Assembly (NCBI GenBank): GCA_023409975.1
Contig: JAEYQO010000121.1
Location: forward strand, 30,151-94,150
Direction: 5' to 3'
Length of the DNA stretch: 64,000 bases
Source of the DNA: Bacteroidota bacterium
GTDB lineage: Bacteria > Bacteroidota > Bacteroidia > Chitinophagales > Chitinophagaceae
This document shows positions 43,513-51,057 of this stretch, piece by piece. Numbering within the stretch: position 1 is the first letter of the stretch; each line of letters starts with the position of its first letter. Both the position numbers and the translations under genes were made by a program. The notes under the pieces are model-generated. The model was given only the letters and a program-made list of their open reading frames with translations. It ran no database searches and had not been told where the DNA came from.

Positions 43513-43583
43513 CGGAAGATTTGACAAAAAAGCAGCCGACAAACGACGACACCGGGAGATGATTTGTTCGTCTACATCTTCCG
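43513..43583. repeat. Inverted repeat bounding a 55-bp segment
   Basis: CGGAAGAT at 43513-43520 and ATCTTCCG at 43576-43583. The interior has no frame. It could be a miniature element or a long hairpin in the 3' region of the neighbouring genes; no target-site duplication seen. Confidence 0.35.
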
Positions 43584-43654
43584 GGGATGTTAAGGTACTA
43601 TTGGAAAAAGGTGTTCTCTATCGGCAAGCCCGATTCGCGGAATAAGTTCTAGAT

Positions 43655-43951
43655 CTAGTAATAACTAGGCTGATTTCTCTCCATGAATTGGTCGAGGTAT
43701 TTGCGACAAGTATTCCAGATTTCGATCTTGACCTCCTCGCTAACCCCTTTAAATGTTCCAATGAACTGTTCGGCCTGTTCGTTCAGTTCCCTTCCGAGAA
43801 CGTCCAGGTGATTGTAAAATACTTCATCCGTGAGGTTGTGTTTTCCTTCAGAAGTGATGGCTGACCTCACAAATACCTCAGCTGAGTGCTCATCGACCAG
43901 CCTCTTTGCAATCGCACGAAATCTCTCGATCTGGTTTTGCGTCCCCTTCAT
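43655..43951 (-). CDS. Small helical hypothetical protein
   Basis: 98 residues, all-helical and charged (MKGTQNQIERFRAIAKRLVDEHSAEVFV, then NEQAEQFIGTFKGVSEEVKIEIWNTCRKYLDQF). No membrane or signal segment and no recognised family. Convergent with the small-RNA candidate and separated from the ABC-F gene by 154 bp with a terminator. Confidence 0.6.
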   Translation of the reverse strand: MKGTQNQIERFRAIAKRLVDEHSAEVFVRSAITSEGKHNLTDEVFYNHLDVLGRELNEQAEQFIGTFKGVSEEVKIEIWNTCRKYLDQFMERNQPSYY

Positions 43952-44057
43952 AACGGCAGTATTTTTATAAGGTGTAGAAAAATATCATCGGCAGGTTAAT
44001 ATTATAAAAACCTTGCCATCAGTGGTTTGTAGATTGCTGTGACAATTTTCTAAACGA

Positions 44058-44085
44058 CAAATGCTTCCCAAATGAGAAGCATTTG
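44058..44085 (-). terminator. Terminator of the ABC-F gene
   Basis: Perfect 10-bp stem CAAATGCTTC/GAAGCATTTG with an 8-nt loop, 20 bp after the ABC-F stop on the minus strand. The T tract is weak. Confidence 0.65.
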
Positions 44086-44105
44086 AAATATACTATGATC
44101 TGAAT

Positions 44106-45737
44106 CTAAGCTACTGTTTCACCGTATAGTTCTGCTTTAACGGATTTTACGCGCTCGTCTGTGAGGTAATCGTCGAAGTTCATTTCGCGATCGATCAAGC
44201 CGCCTGGTGTCAGTTCAAGTACACGATCAGCCACAGTTTGAGCAAGTTCATGGTCACGTGTGGTGAACAGGATCGTTCCCTTGAAATCCTTTAATCCATT
44301 GTTCAGGGCGGTGATACTTTCCAGATCCAGGTGGTTGGTTGGTTCATCCAGCATAAGAACATTACCCTTGAGCATCATCATACGACTTAACATGCAGCGC
44401 ATCTTTTCACCACCGCTCAATACACTACATTTTTTGAGGGTTTCCTCTCCTGAGAAAAGCATCCGTCCGAGGAATCCGCGAATGAACGTTTCGTCTTTTT
44501 CTTCAGAGAACTGTCGGAGCCAATCGATGAGATTCTCGTCTTTACCGTCGAAGAATCTTGTGTTATCAGAAGGCAAATAGGTCGGTGTAATTGTTACACC
44601 CCATTTAAATTCGCCAACAAAATCGGAATCTTCCCCTGCAAGTATCTGATAGAATGCTGTAGTTGCTAATGAATTAGATGAAACGATTGCGATTTTTTGA
44701 CCTTTCTTCACATCGAAACTGATGTTTCGGAAAAGCGTTTCATCATTAAGCGTTTTACCAAGATTCTTTACCTCAAGAATCTGATCTCCAGCTTCGCGGA
44801 TCTGATTATTAAAGAGAATCGCAGGGTATTTACGGTTGGAGGGCCGCATATCCTCCAGCTTAATCTTATCGAGGGCCTTTTTCCGGCTGGTAGCCTGTTT
44901 TGATTTTGAGGCGTTGGCCGAGAACCGGGCAATAAATTCCTTCAGTTCGGCGATTTTGTCTTCTGCTTTGCGGTTTTGTTCTGCTCGCTGCTTCAGAAGT
45001 AGCTGGCTGGATTCGTACCAGAAGCTATAGTTACCTGTGAAGATGGTGATCTTGCCAAAGTCGATATCAGCGACGTGGGTACAAACGGCGTCCAGAAAGT
45101 GACGATCGTGCGATACGACCAATACGATCTTATCATAGTCTGCGAGGAAGTTTTCCAACCAGCTAATGGTCTCCATATCCAGGTCGTTGGTAGGTTCATC
45201 CAGCAGAAGAATATCCGGATTTCCAAATAACGCCTGAGCGAGGAGTACGCGGACTTTCTGATTACCGTCCAGTTCCTTCATAAGCTTATAATGCAGCTCC
45301 TCCTTGATACCAAGGTTGCTTAACAAAGTGGCAGCATCTGACTCGGCGTTCCAGCCGTCCATTTCTGCAAAGAGTGCTTCCAGTTCCCCGGCTTTTATGC
45401 CATCGGCTTCGGTGAAATCCTCTTTTGCATACAAATCGTCCTTAGCCTTCATGACCTCAAACAATTTTGTATTACCACGCATTACTGTTTCCAGCACCGG
45501 TAGTTCATCAAATTCGTAGTGGTTTTGTTTCAGCACACTCATGCGCTGATCCTTCGAGATTTCTACTTTACCTGTAGAAGGCTCGATTTCTCCCGAGATT
45601 ATTTTTAAAAACGTTGATTTTCCAGCACCATTTGCGCCGATTATACCATAGCAGTTACCTTCTGTAAATTTGATATTGACATCCTCGAATAAAATCCTCT
45701 TGCCGTATCTGAGTGATAGATTGTTAACTGAAATCAT
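44106..45737 (-). CDS. ABC-F ribosome-associated ATPase, YbiT-like
   Basis: 543 residues, two ABC domains without membrane helices and an interdomain linker (about 240-320) with the YbiT-type segment FSANASKSKQATSRKKALDKIKLEDM. ABC-F proteins bind the ribosomal E site and act on translation. NBD1 has intact Walker A GANGAGKST (34-42) and Walker B LLLDEPTNDLD but a changed signature (LDGNQ for LSGGQ). NBD2 keeps the signature LSGGE and Walker B LMLDEPTNHLD, but its Walker A is replaced by SSNSLATTA and the H-switch His by Arg (TTRDHEL). Thus ATP site WA1/Sig2 is canonical and site WA2/Sig1 is degenerate. Confidence 0.9.
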   Translation of the reverse strand: MISVNNLSLRYGKRILFEDVNIKFTEGNCYGIIGANGAGKSTFLKIISGEIEPSTGKVEISKDQRMSVLKQNHYEFDELPVLETVMRGNTKLFEVMKAKDDLYAKEDFTEADGIKAGELEALFAEMDGWNAESDAATLLSNLGIKEELHYKLMKELDGNQKVRVLLAQALFGNPDILLLDEPTNDLDMETISWLENFLADYDKIVLVVSHDRHFLDAVCTHVADIDFGKITIFTGNYSFWYESSQLLLKQRAEQNRKAEDKIAELKEFIARFSANASKSKQATSRKKALDKIKLEDMRPSNRKYPAILFNNQIREAGDQILEVKNLGKTLNDETLFRNISFDVKKGQKIAIVSSNSLATTAFYQILAGEDSDFVGEFKWGVTITPTYLPSDNTRFFDGKDENLIDWLRQFSEEKDETFIRGFLGRMLFSGEETLKKCSVLSGGEKMRCMLSRMMMLKGNVLMLDEPTNHLDLESITALNNGLKDFKGTILFTTRDHELAQTVADRVLELTPGGLIDREMNFDDYLTDERVKSVKAELYGETVA

Positions 45738-45794
45738 AAGTTAATACTCCCTTGCTTTATAAGAATTCCGGTGTTAACCGCTTCAAATTAAAAA

Positions 45795-45813
45795 GCCGCA
45801 GTGTTCCCACGGC
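45795..45813 (-). promoter_or_regulatory. Terminator-like hairpin in the ABC-F 5' leader
   Basis: On the minus strand, GCCGTGG pairs with CTGCGGC through seven pairs (two T-G) with loop GAACA, followed by TTTTTAATTT. It lies 12 bp downstream of a -7 box and about 57 bp before the start codon; possible attenuator or 5' stabiliser. Confidence 0.45.
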
Positions 45814-45824
45814 GTTTTGCGCTG

Positions 45825-45832
45825 CAAAGGTA
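45825..45832 (-). promoter_or_regulatory. -7 promoter box TACCTTTG of the ABC-F gene
   Basis: Exact TAnnTTTG match on the minus strand, 88 bp before the ATG. No clear -33 TTTG. Confidence 0.45.
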
Positions 45833-45917
45833 TGCTTTTGTTCCGGCAGTTCAGGTTTCAGATATGTGAAAAAATTTTCTGAGTTTGCTCTGGTAGGAAA
45901 CCTCCGCCATCGAACTC

Positions 45918-46421
45918 CTACCCTTGGGTAAAATCATTCAAATGTTCTTTTATGTAGGTTGTTATTTTAGCCATGGTCTCCTTATTCAGCTTGTTGAATT
46001 CCTGATCAAGCTGTTCGAATTCCGTCAGCTCCTGATAGAGTCTGGCGAACTCTTCGTTTGTATGTTCTTTATCAAACAGGCTTATGTTAAGCACAAATAC
46101 TCTCAGAACATCATCTATCAGCTTTGCCATTTCGGGTGCGCCCACCATTCCAAGCAGCTCTGGCATTTCGGGGAGGAGCCAAACATAGCCATTGACGAGA
46201 AACTGAATGAAGCCACCCTGCCCAACCTGCATCCGCAGGTAATCATAAGAAATCAGCAGTCGCTGGCCCGGGGAGAGCTTTTCAAGAAACTTAAAATCAC
46301 CTACTCTGTAAAGTTCTTCGTGAAGCGGTGAAACAAACAGATCGAAGATGATATCTGCATCTCCTGCTTCAAAACACTTCTCAATGAGCGGTGCTTCGAT
46401 CCGGGGGAGGTATTCACTCAT
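45918..46421 (-). CDS. DUF4375/DMP19-like protein
   Basis: 167 residues, all-helical. The pattern LLISYDYLRMQVGQGGFIQFLVNGYVWLLPEMPELLGMVGAPEMAKLIDDVLRVF matches the DMP19-type domain (evnNGGf-Q-f-N, then iGA-e-A-li), here with Gln-Gly-Gly instead of Asn-Gly-Gly. DMP19 proteins are described as DNA mimics in some bacteria, but this domain is widespread and usually of unknown role. No signal peptide. Confidence 0.7.
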   Translation of the reverse strand: MSEYLPRIEAPLIEKCFEAGDADIIFDLFVSPLHEELYRVGDFKFLEKLSPGQRLLISYDYLRMQVGQGGFIQFLVNGYVWLLPEMPELLGMVGAPEMAKLIDDVLRVFVLNISLFDKEHTNEEFARLYQELTEFEQLDQEFNKLNKETMAKITTYIKEHLNDFTQG

Positions 46422-46516
46422 GACTGCAATCTAGGTCTTTTTGTTGTCTTCCCATTGACAAGCGCTTAACATTTGATTTGGTGTTTCTGCTCTACATTGC
46501 AACCAAAGCTGATGTT

Positions 46517-46813
46517 ATGAAACCTCATAACGGTAGCGGATTTCCGACGGTGCTTTTCAGACTTGCAGTCCTGGCTTTTGGCCTTGCTGGTATTTTTCAT
46601 TTCTTCACCTTTGTGCTGATCCGGAGAACAGCCGAAGTTCAGCCAATTAAGAAGCAAATACGTGAAAACCTTGTGAGTGAAGAAGTTAATGAAGCCAGAA
46701 ACAGTTATCATCTTTTGAAACCAGAAAAGCCCCTTAAAAAATATCAACCAGTTTTTCAGCCAAAGGAGCTTAAGGAATCTATTCAGTTCATTGAAACGAA
46801 ACCCAATCCTTAA
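46517..46813 (+). CDS. Single-pass membrane protein of unknown function
   Basis: 98 residues from ATG 46517 (a TTG at 46478 would add 13). One hydrophobic helix (LFRLAVLAFGLAGIFHFFTFVLI, about 12-34), then a charged, Pro/Lys-rich tail that is probably cytoplasmic. No family recognised. No terminator hairpin follows; an 11/22-bp-periodic stretch begins 29 bp after the stop. Confidence 0.55.
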   Translation: MKPHNGSGFPTVLFRLAVLAFGLAGIFHFFTFVLIRRTAEVQPIKKQIRENLVSEEVNEARNSYHLLKPEKPLKKYQPVFQPKELKESIQFIETKPNP

Positions 46814-46841
46814 AGAATACTACCGACGAGTCAGTTTCTAG

Positions 46842-46907
46842 TTACCCCAGAGGCAACTAAGTATCACCAAAGAGGCATTCCTATGTTGATCCTCTGTTGT
46901 TCCTCTG
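46842..46907 (+). repeat. 11/22-bp periodic intergenic array
   Basis: Register of 11 bp: TTACCCCAGAG, GCAACTAAGTA, TCACCAAAGAG, GCATTCCTATG, TTGATCCTCTG, TTGTTCCTCTG. Blocks 1 and 3 and blocks 2 and 4 resemble each other (22-bp period); blocks 5 and 6 differ at two positions. Confidence 0.7.
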
Positions 46908-47297
46908 TAGGTCTGGGTATTTAGGGTTGATTATGAGCCCAAGTGATGATATGTCCAACCAGGGTAATGGGCATTCCTCTTGAAATCTGGATGATCCAGT
47001 TGATAAAAAGCTGTCTTGCGAACGGGGAAAATTTTGAATTTAAAGATTACTGCTGTCCGGAAAAATTAGAAGTTGAATTTGAGCAGCCCTGGGAGCATTG
47101 ATTTTATTGATTTGTGCTGGGATTTGTAAAAGGGAGCCCCTGCTCATCGAAAAGGGAGATGGGTTCTGGTGCGTAATGCAGCCTTTGAACCCTCCACTGG
47201 CATTCCGTTTGCATTTTGCTATGGGTTTTGGCTCGTTTTTTACCGGTACGCGAAGAAAATCCAGCGGAACATTGTTTTCAAACAATAGGGTTTACAT
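46908..47297. other. Gene-free stretch
   Basis: 390 bp with only weak overlapping frames on both strands (73 residues on +, 81 on -) that do not look like proteins. No hairpin terminator or promoter recognised. Confidence 0.4.
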
Positions 47298-47440
47298 GAC
47301 ACCAGTAGGACACCAGTAAGACGTATGTACGACACCGTCCTCTCGTATTATGCCAGTTAGTTGGGACCTACAAGGAAGGTACAAGGAACCTACAAGGAAG
47401 GTAGCAGGTACCTGGAAGGGCTCTGGCACTTAGCTAACTG
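47298..47440. repeat. 143-bp array of thirteen 11-bp blocks upstream of ileS
   Basis: Strict 11-bp register over the whole interval. First part: GACACCAGTAG, GACACCAGTAA, GACGTATGTAC, GACACCGTCCT. Second part: GGACCTACAAG, GAAGGTACAAG, GAACCTACAAG, GAAGGTAGCAG, GTACCTGGAAG. The last eight blocks all have T at position 6. CAGTTAG at 47354 and CTAACTG at 47434 form an inverted pair around the second part. Confidence 0.85.
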
Positions 47441-47618
47441 ATCAATCGGGTGTTTTTTCGAATCCTGTCTCTCCGATATTAGTTTTCCACGGACAACAGT
47501 ATCCTGGATCTTTCCACCATAGTCCGCTCCAGGTATCTGAATTAACTTAAACTTACCTGTAATATCTCCCCATTTTTACTACCTTTGCGCCTTCAAAATT
47601 TAGATTGGGGCATAGTCT
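47441..47618 (+). promoter_or_regulatory. ileS upstream region with -7 box
   Basis: TACCTTTG at 47580-47587 is an exact TAnnTTTG match 31 bp before the ileS ATG; no TTTG at the expected -33 distance. No T-box-like leader (no long structured region with the T-box consensus) is apparent. Confidence 0.45.
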
Positions 47619-50600
47619 ATGTCGGCAAAATACCAGGAATCAAGACAGTTGAATTTACCTGCAATCGAGCAGGAATACCTCCGGAAATGGGCGGAAGAGA
47701 AAACTTTTGAAAAAAGCGTAGATCAGAGAGAAGGAAACGAACCTTTCGTCTTCTATGAAGGCCCCCCCAGTGCCAACGGGATGCCAGGCATTCACCATGT
47801 GATTTCCCGCACATTGAAGGACCTGGTATGCAGATATAAAACAATGCAGGGCTATCAGGTTCGACGTAAAGCTGGCTGGGATACCCACGGATTACCCGTG
47901 GAGCTGGGTGTTGAAAAGGAACTGGGAATCACCAAAGAAGATATTGGTAGCAAGATCACCGTTGAAGAGTATAATCAGAAATGCCGCGAAGCGGTAATGC
48001 GCTACAAGGATCAATGGGACGATCTCACCCGGAAAATGGGCTATTGGGTCGATCTGGATGATCCTTACATAACATTTGATACTAAATATATCGAAACCCT
48101 CTGGTGGGCACTCAAACAGTTGTTCGATAAAGGTCTCCTCTATAAAAGTGTTTCCATCCAGCCATACTCACCAGGCGCTGGTACCGGTCTGAGCTCCCAT
48201 GAACTGAATCAGCCCGGTTGCTACCGCGAAGTAAAGGATACTACGGTCGTGGCCATGTTTAAGCTGCTTCAAAACAAAACTGCCGAAGGAGGGGAGCACC
48301 CCATGGCAATGGAGTTGCTGCAAGCGGCTTACGAATCCTGGGGACAAGAAACTCCTGTGCATTTTCTTGCCTGGACGACCACTCCCTGGACTTTGCCCTC
48401 CAACTGTGGCCTGACGGTAGGTCCGGAAATAGACTACGTACTCATAAAAACTTTCAATCCCTATACGCATCAGCCCGCCAATATTATAATGGCTAAGGCG
48501 TTGATAGCTAAGTACTTCAAATCTGAAGGCGAAAACGGCGACTTCAACGGCTACTCCGCTGAAACTAAATTGCTGCCCTGGACGATTCTGAAGGAGTTTA
48601 AAGGAAAGGATATCGAAGGCTGCCGTTACGAGCGCATACTGCAGTTCGATGGCAATACCAGAGAAGTGGCAGGTGGAGATCCCTGGAGAGTCATCACCGG
48701 CGATTTTGTAACAACTGAAGATGGCACAGGTATCGTACATACAGCTCCCGCCTTCGGTGCCGATGACTTTAAAGTCGGTAAACGCCATAATATTGGTATC
48801 CTGACTCTCGTCGATAAAGAAGGAAAGTTCAACGAATACGCCGGCGAGTTTTCCGGTCGGTTTGTAAAGAACTATAAAAGCGATCCGGATTGGAAAGATG
48901 TCGATGTCGACATAGCAGTAAAGCTGAAGCTTGAGGGCAGAGCCTTCAAGGTTGAAAAGTACGAACACACTTATCCTCATTGCTGGCGTACAGATAAACC
49001 TATCATTTACTACCCCTTAGATGCCTGGTTTGTAAGAACCACTTCTATGAAAGAGAGGATGGTCGAGTTGAACAAAACCATCAACTGGAAACCTAAATCC
49101 ACCGGCGAAGGTCGCTTCGGTAACTGGCTGGAGAATATGGTCGACTGGAACCTTAGCCGCTCCAGATTCTGGGGAACACCGCTGCCTGTATGGGTAAGCG
49201 AAGATGGCGCAGAAATGAAGTGCATAGGTAGTATCGATGAGTTGCTGGAAGAGGTGAAGAAGGCGAACAAAAAGCTCGGAATGAACCAGCTGGTCGACGT
49301 AATTGAAGATTGGCAGGGCGGATTATTTGAAAATTTGCTGCACCGCGACAAATATGCAAAGCTCGAAGGACGACTGGATCTTCATAAGCCTTTCGTGGAT
49401 CAGATAGTTCTGACCGACAGCCGCGGAAAGGCCATGCATCGCGAACCAGATCTCATCGATGTCTGGTTCGATTCCGGAGCCATGCCCTATGCCCAATTAC
49501 ACTACCCCTTCGATCCCGGCCACAGAACCGAACTGAAGCACAATTTCCCAGCAAACTTTATCGCCGAAGGCGTCGATCAGACCAGAGGCTGGTTCTATAC
49601 ACTTCACGCCCTGGCAGTCATGCTTTTCGACAGCGTTGCTTATAAAACCGTAGTCTCCAATGGCCTCGTACTGGATAAGAACGGCAATAAGATGAGTAAA
49701 CGTCTGGGAAATGTTGTAAATCCGTTCGAAACCATAGAGAAATATAGCGCAGACGCCACTCGCTGGTATCTCGTAACCAACGCCTCTCCCTGGGATAGTC
49801 TGAGGTTCGATATCGAAGGAATCAAAGAAGTTCAGCGCAAATTCTTTGGTACTCTCTATAATACCTATCAATTCTTTGCCTTATACGCAAACGTCGATGG
49901 CTTCAGGTTTAGGGAGCGTTACATACCACTCGACGAAAGGCCGGAAATAGATCAATGGATTCTTTCCTCTCTGAATTCTCTGGTTAAACAGGTTTCCTCC
50001 GCTCTCGAAGATTTTGAACCAACCGTCGCTGGCCGCGCCATGGAATTCTTCCTCGATGAGCACCTGAGCAACTGGTACGTCAGATTGTGCCGCCGCCGCT
50101 TCTGGAAGGGAGAATACGAACACGATAAGATCGCCGCTTATCAGACGCTCTATGAGTGCCTGGAAACCATGGCTAGATTGATGGCCCCCATCTCGCCATT
50201 CTTCGCTGATTGGTTATATAATAATCTGAATCAGGTCACCGGCAGAATGGAATGTAATTCTGTTCACCTTTGCGACTTCCCGGTTGCAGACGAAGATGTG
50301 ATCGATCAGGAACTGGAAGAAAGAATGCAACTGGCACAGGATATTTCATCACTCGTTCTTTCGATACGTAAGAAGGTGAATATCAAGGTCCGCCAACCCC
50401 TAAAAAAGATCCTGATACCCGTTCTTGATAAACACATGGAGGAACAGATCCGGAAAGTGGAAGATATTGTTAAGAATGAGGTGAATGTCAAAAGTTTTGA
50501 TTATCTTGTTGACACTGAAGGATTTATTAAGAAAAAGATTAAGCCGAACTTTAAGGTTCTTGGGTCGAGGATGGGTGCCAGAATGAAAGCAGTGGCAGCC

Positions 50601-51053
50601 GCTATCGGTCAAATGGACCAGAGCCAGATCAGCCAGTTTGAAAAGCAGGGCACTTACGAGCTGATAATCGACAGTGAACCAGTGATGATAGAGTTGGCTG
50701 AAGTCGATCTGATCGCTGAGGATATTCCCGGCTGGTCAGTGGCAAACAAAGATCAACTCACTGTAGCTCTTGATATTACAGTAACTCCTGATTTACAGGA
50801 TGAGGGAAATGCAAGGGAATTGGTGAACAGAATCCAGAAAATCCGGAAGGAAAGCGGATTGGAACTCACGGACAGGATTGCCGTAAAGATCGAAGAATAT
50901 GAACCATTAAGATCTGCGATAATTAATTTTGGCGATTATATTTGCGCTGAAATACTAGCAGATAAACTAGAAATAGTGCCGCACGTTCAGGATGGAACCG
51001 AGATAGAGGTAAACGAGGTAACGCTTAAAGTGTTAATATGTAAAAATACATAG
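47619..51053 (+). CDS. ileS: Isoleucyl-tRNA synthetase, IleRS2-like with GXHH signature
   Basis: 1144 residues, longer than the 930-940 of classical bacterial IleRS and similar to the eukaryote-like IleRS2 group. Charges tRNA-Ile. The Rossmann signature that normally reads HXGH is here G57-I58-H59-H60 (in NGMPGIHHV), i.e. residues 1 and 3 swapped. The second signature is KMSKR. The editing domain (CP1, about 190-420) has the WTTTPWTLPSN motif. The C-terminal anticodon-binding region ends in a Bacteroidota-type extension. It is followed 4 bp later by the DksA-like gene. Confidence 0.95.
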   Translation: MSAKYQESRQLNLPAIEQEYLRKWAEEKTFEKSVDQREGNEPFVFYEGPPSANGMPGIHHVISRTLKDLVCRYKTMQGYQVRRKAGWDTHGLPVELGVEKELGITKEDIGSKITVEEYNQKCREAVMRYKDQWDDLTRKMGYWVDLDDPYITFDTKYIETLWWALKQLFDKGLLYKSVSIQPYSPGAGTGLSSHELNQPGCYREVKDTTVVAMFKLLQNKTAEGGEHPMAMELLQAAYESWGQETPVHFLAWTTTPWTLPSNCGLTVGPEIDYVLIKTFNPYTHQPANIIMAKALIAKYFKSEGENGDFNGYSAETKLLPWTILKEFKGKDIEGCRYERILQFDGNTREVAGGDPWRVITGDFVTTEDGTGIVHTAPAFGADDFKVGKRHNIGILTLVDKEGKFNEYAGEFSGRFVKNYKSDPDWKDVDVDIAVKLKLEGRAFKVEKYEHTYPHCWRTDKPIIYYPLDAWFVRTTSMKERMVELNKTINWKPKSTGEGRFGNWLENMVDWNLSRSRFWGTPLPVWVSEDGAEMKCIGSIDELLEEVKKANKKLGMNQLVDVIEDWQGGLFENLLHRDKYAKLEGRLDLHKPFVDQIVLTDSRGKAMHREPDLIDVWFDSGAMPYAQLHYPFDPGHRTELKHNFPANFIAEGVDQTRGWFYTLHALAVMLFDSVAYKTVVSNGLVLDKNGNKMSKRLGNVVNPFETIEKYSADATRWYLVTNASPWDSLRFDIEGIKEVQRKFFGTLYNTYQFFALYANVDGFRFRERYIPLDERPEIDQWILSSLNSLVKQVSSALEDFEPTVAGRAMEFFLDEHLSNWYVRLCRRRFWKGEYEHDKIAAYQTLYECLETMARLMAPISPFFADWLYNNLNQVTGRMECNSVHLCDFPVADEDVIDQELEERMQLAQDISSLVLSIRKKVNIKVRQPLKKILIPVLDKHMEEQIRKVEDIVKNEVNVKSFDYLVDTEGFIKKKIKPNFKVLGSRMGARMKAVAAAIGQMDQSQISQFEKQGTYELIIDSEPVMIELAEVDLIAEDIPGWSVANKDQLTVALDITVTPDLQDEGNARELVNRIQKIRKESGLELTDRIAVKIEEYEPLRSAIINFGDYICAEILADKLEIVPHVQDGTEIEVNEVTLKVLICKNT

Positions 51054-51057
51054 AGCA

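Noticed and set aside
46908..47297. Overlapping short frames on both strands upstream of ileS (73 and 81 codons)
   Set aside because: Neither has a promoter, a terminator, or a protein-like pattern; the 11-bp array that follows cannot code because 11 is not a multiple of three.
47298..47440. CRISPR array
   Set aside because: The period is 11 bp without spacers of 30 bp or more, there is no leader and no cas gene is nearby.
47441..47618. T-box riboswitch in front of ileS
   Set aside because: Only 178 bp, no T-box consensus and no specifier-type stem seen; T-boxes are also mostly a feature of Firmicutes and relatives.
48168..48980. 270-codon frame antisense to ileS
   Set aside because: No recognisable domain, and the + strand is the conserved IleRS core.
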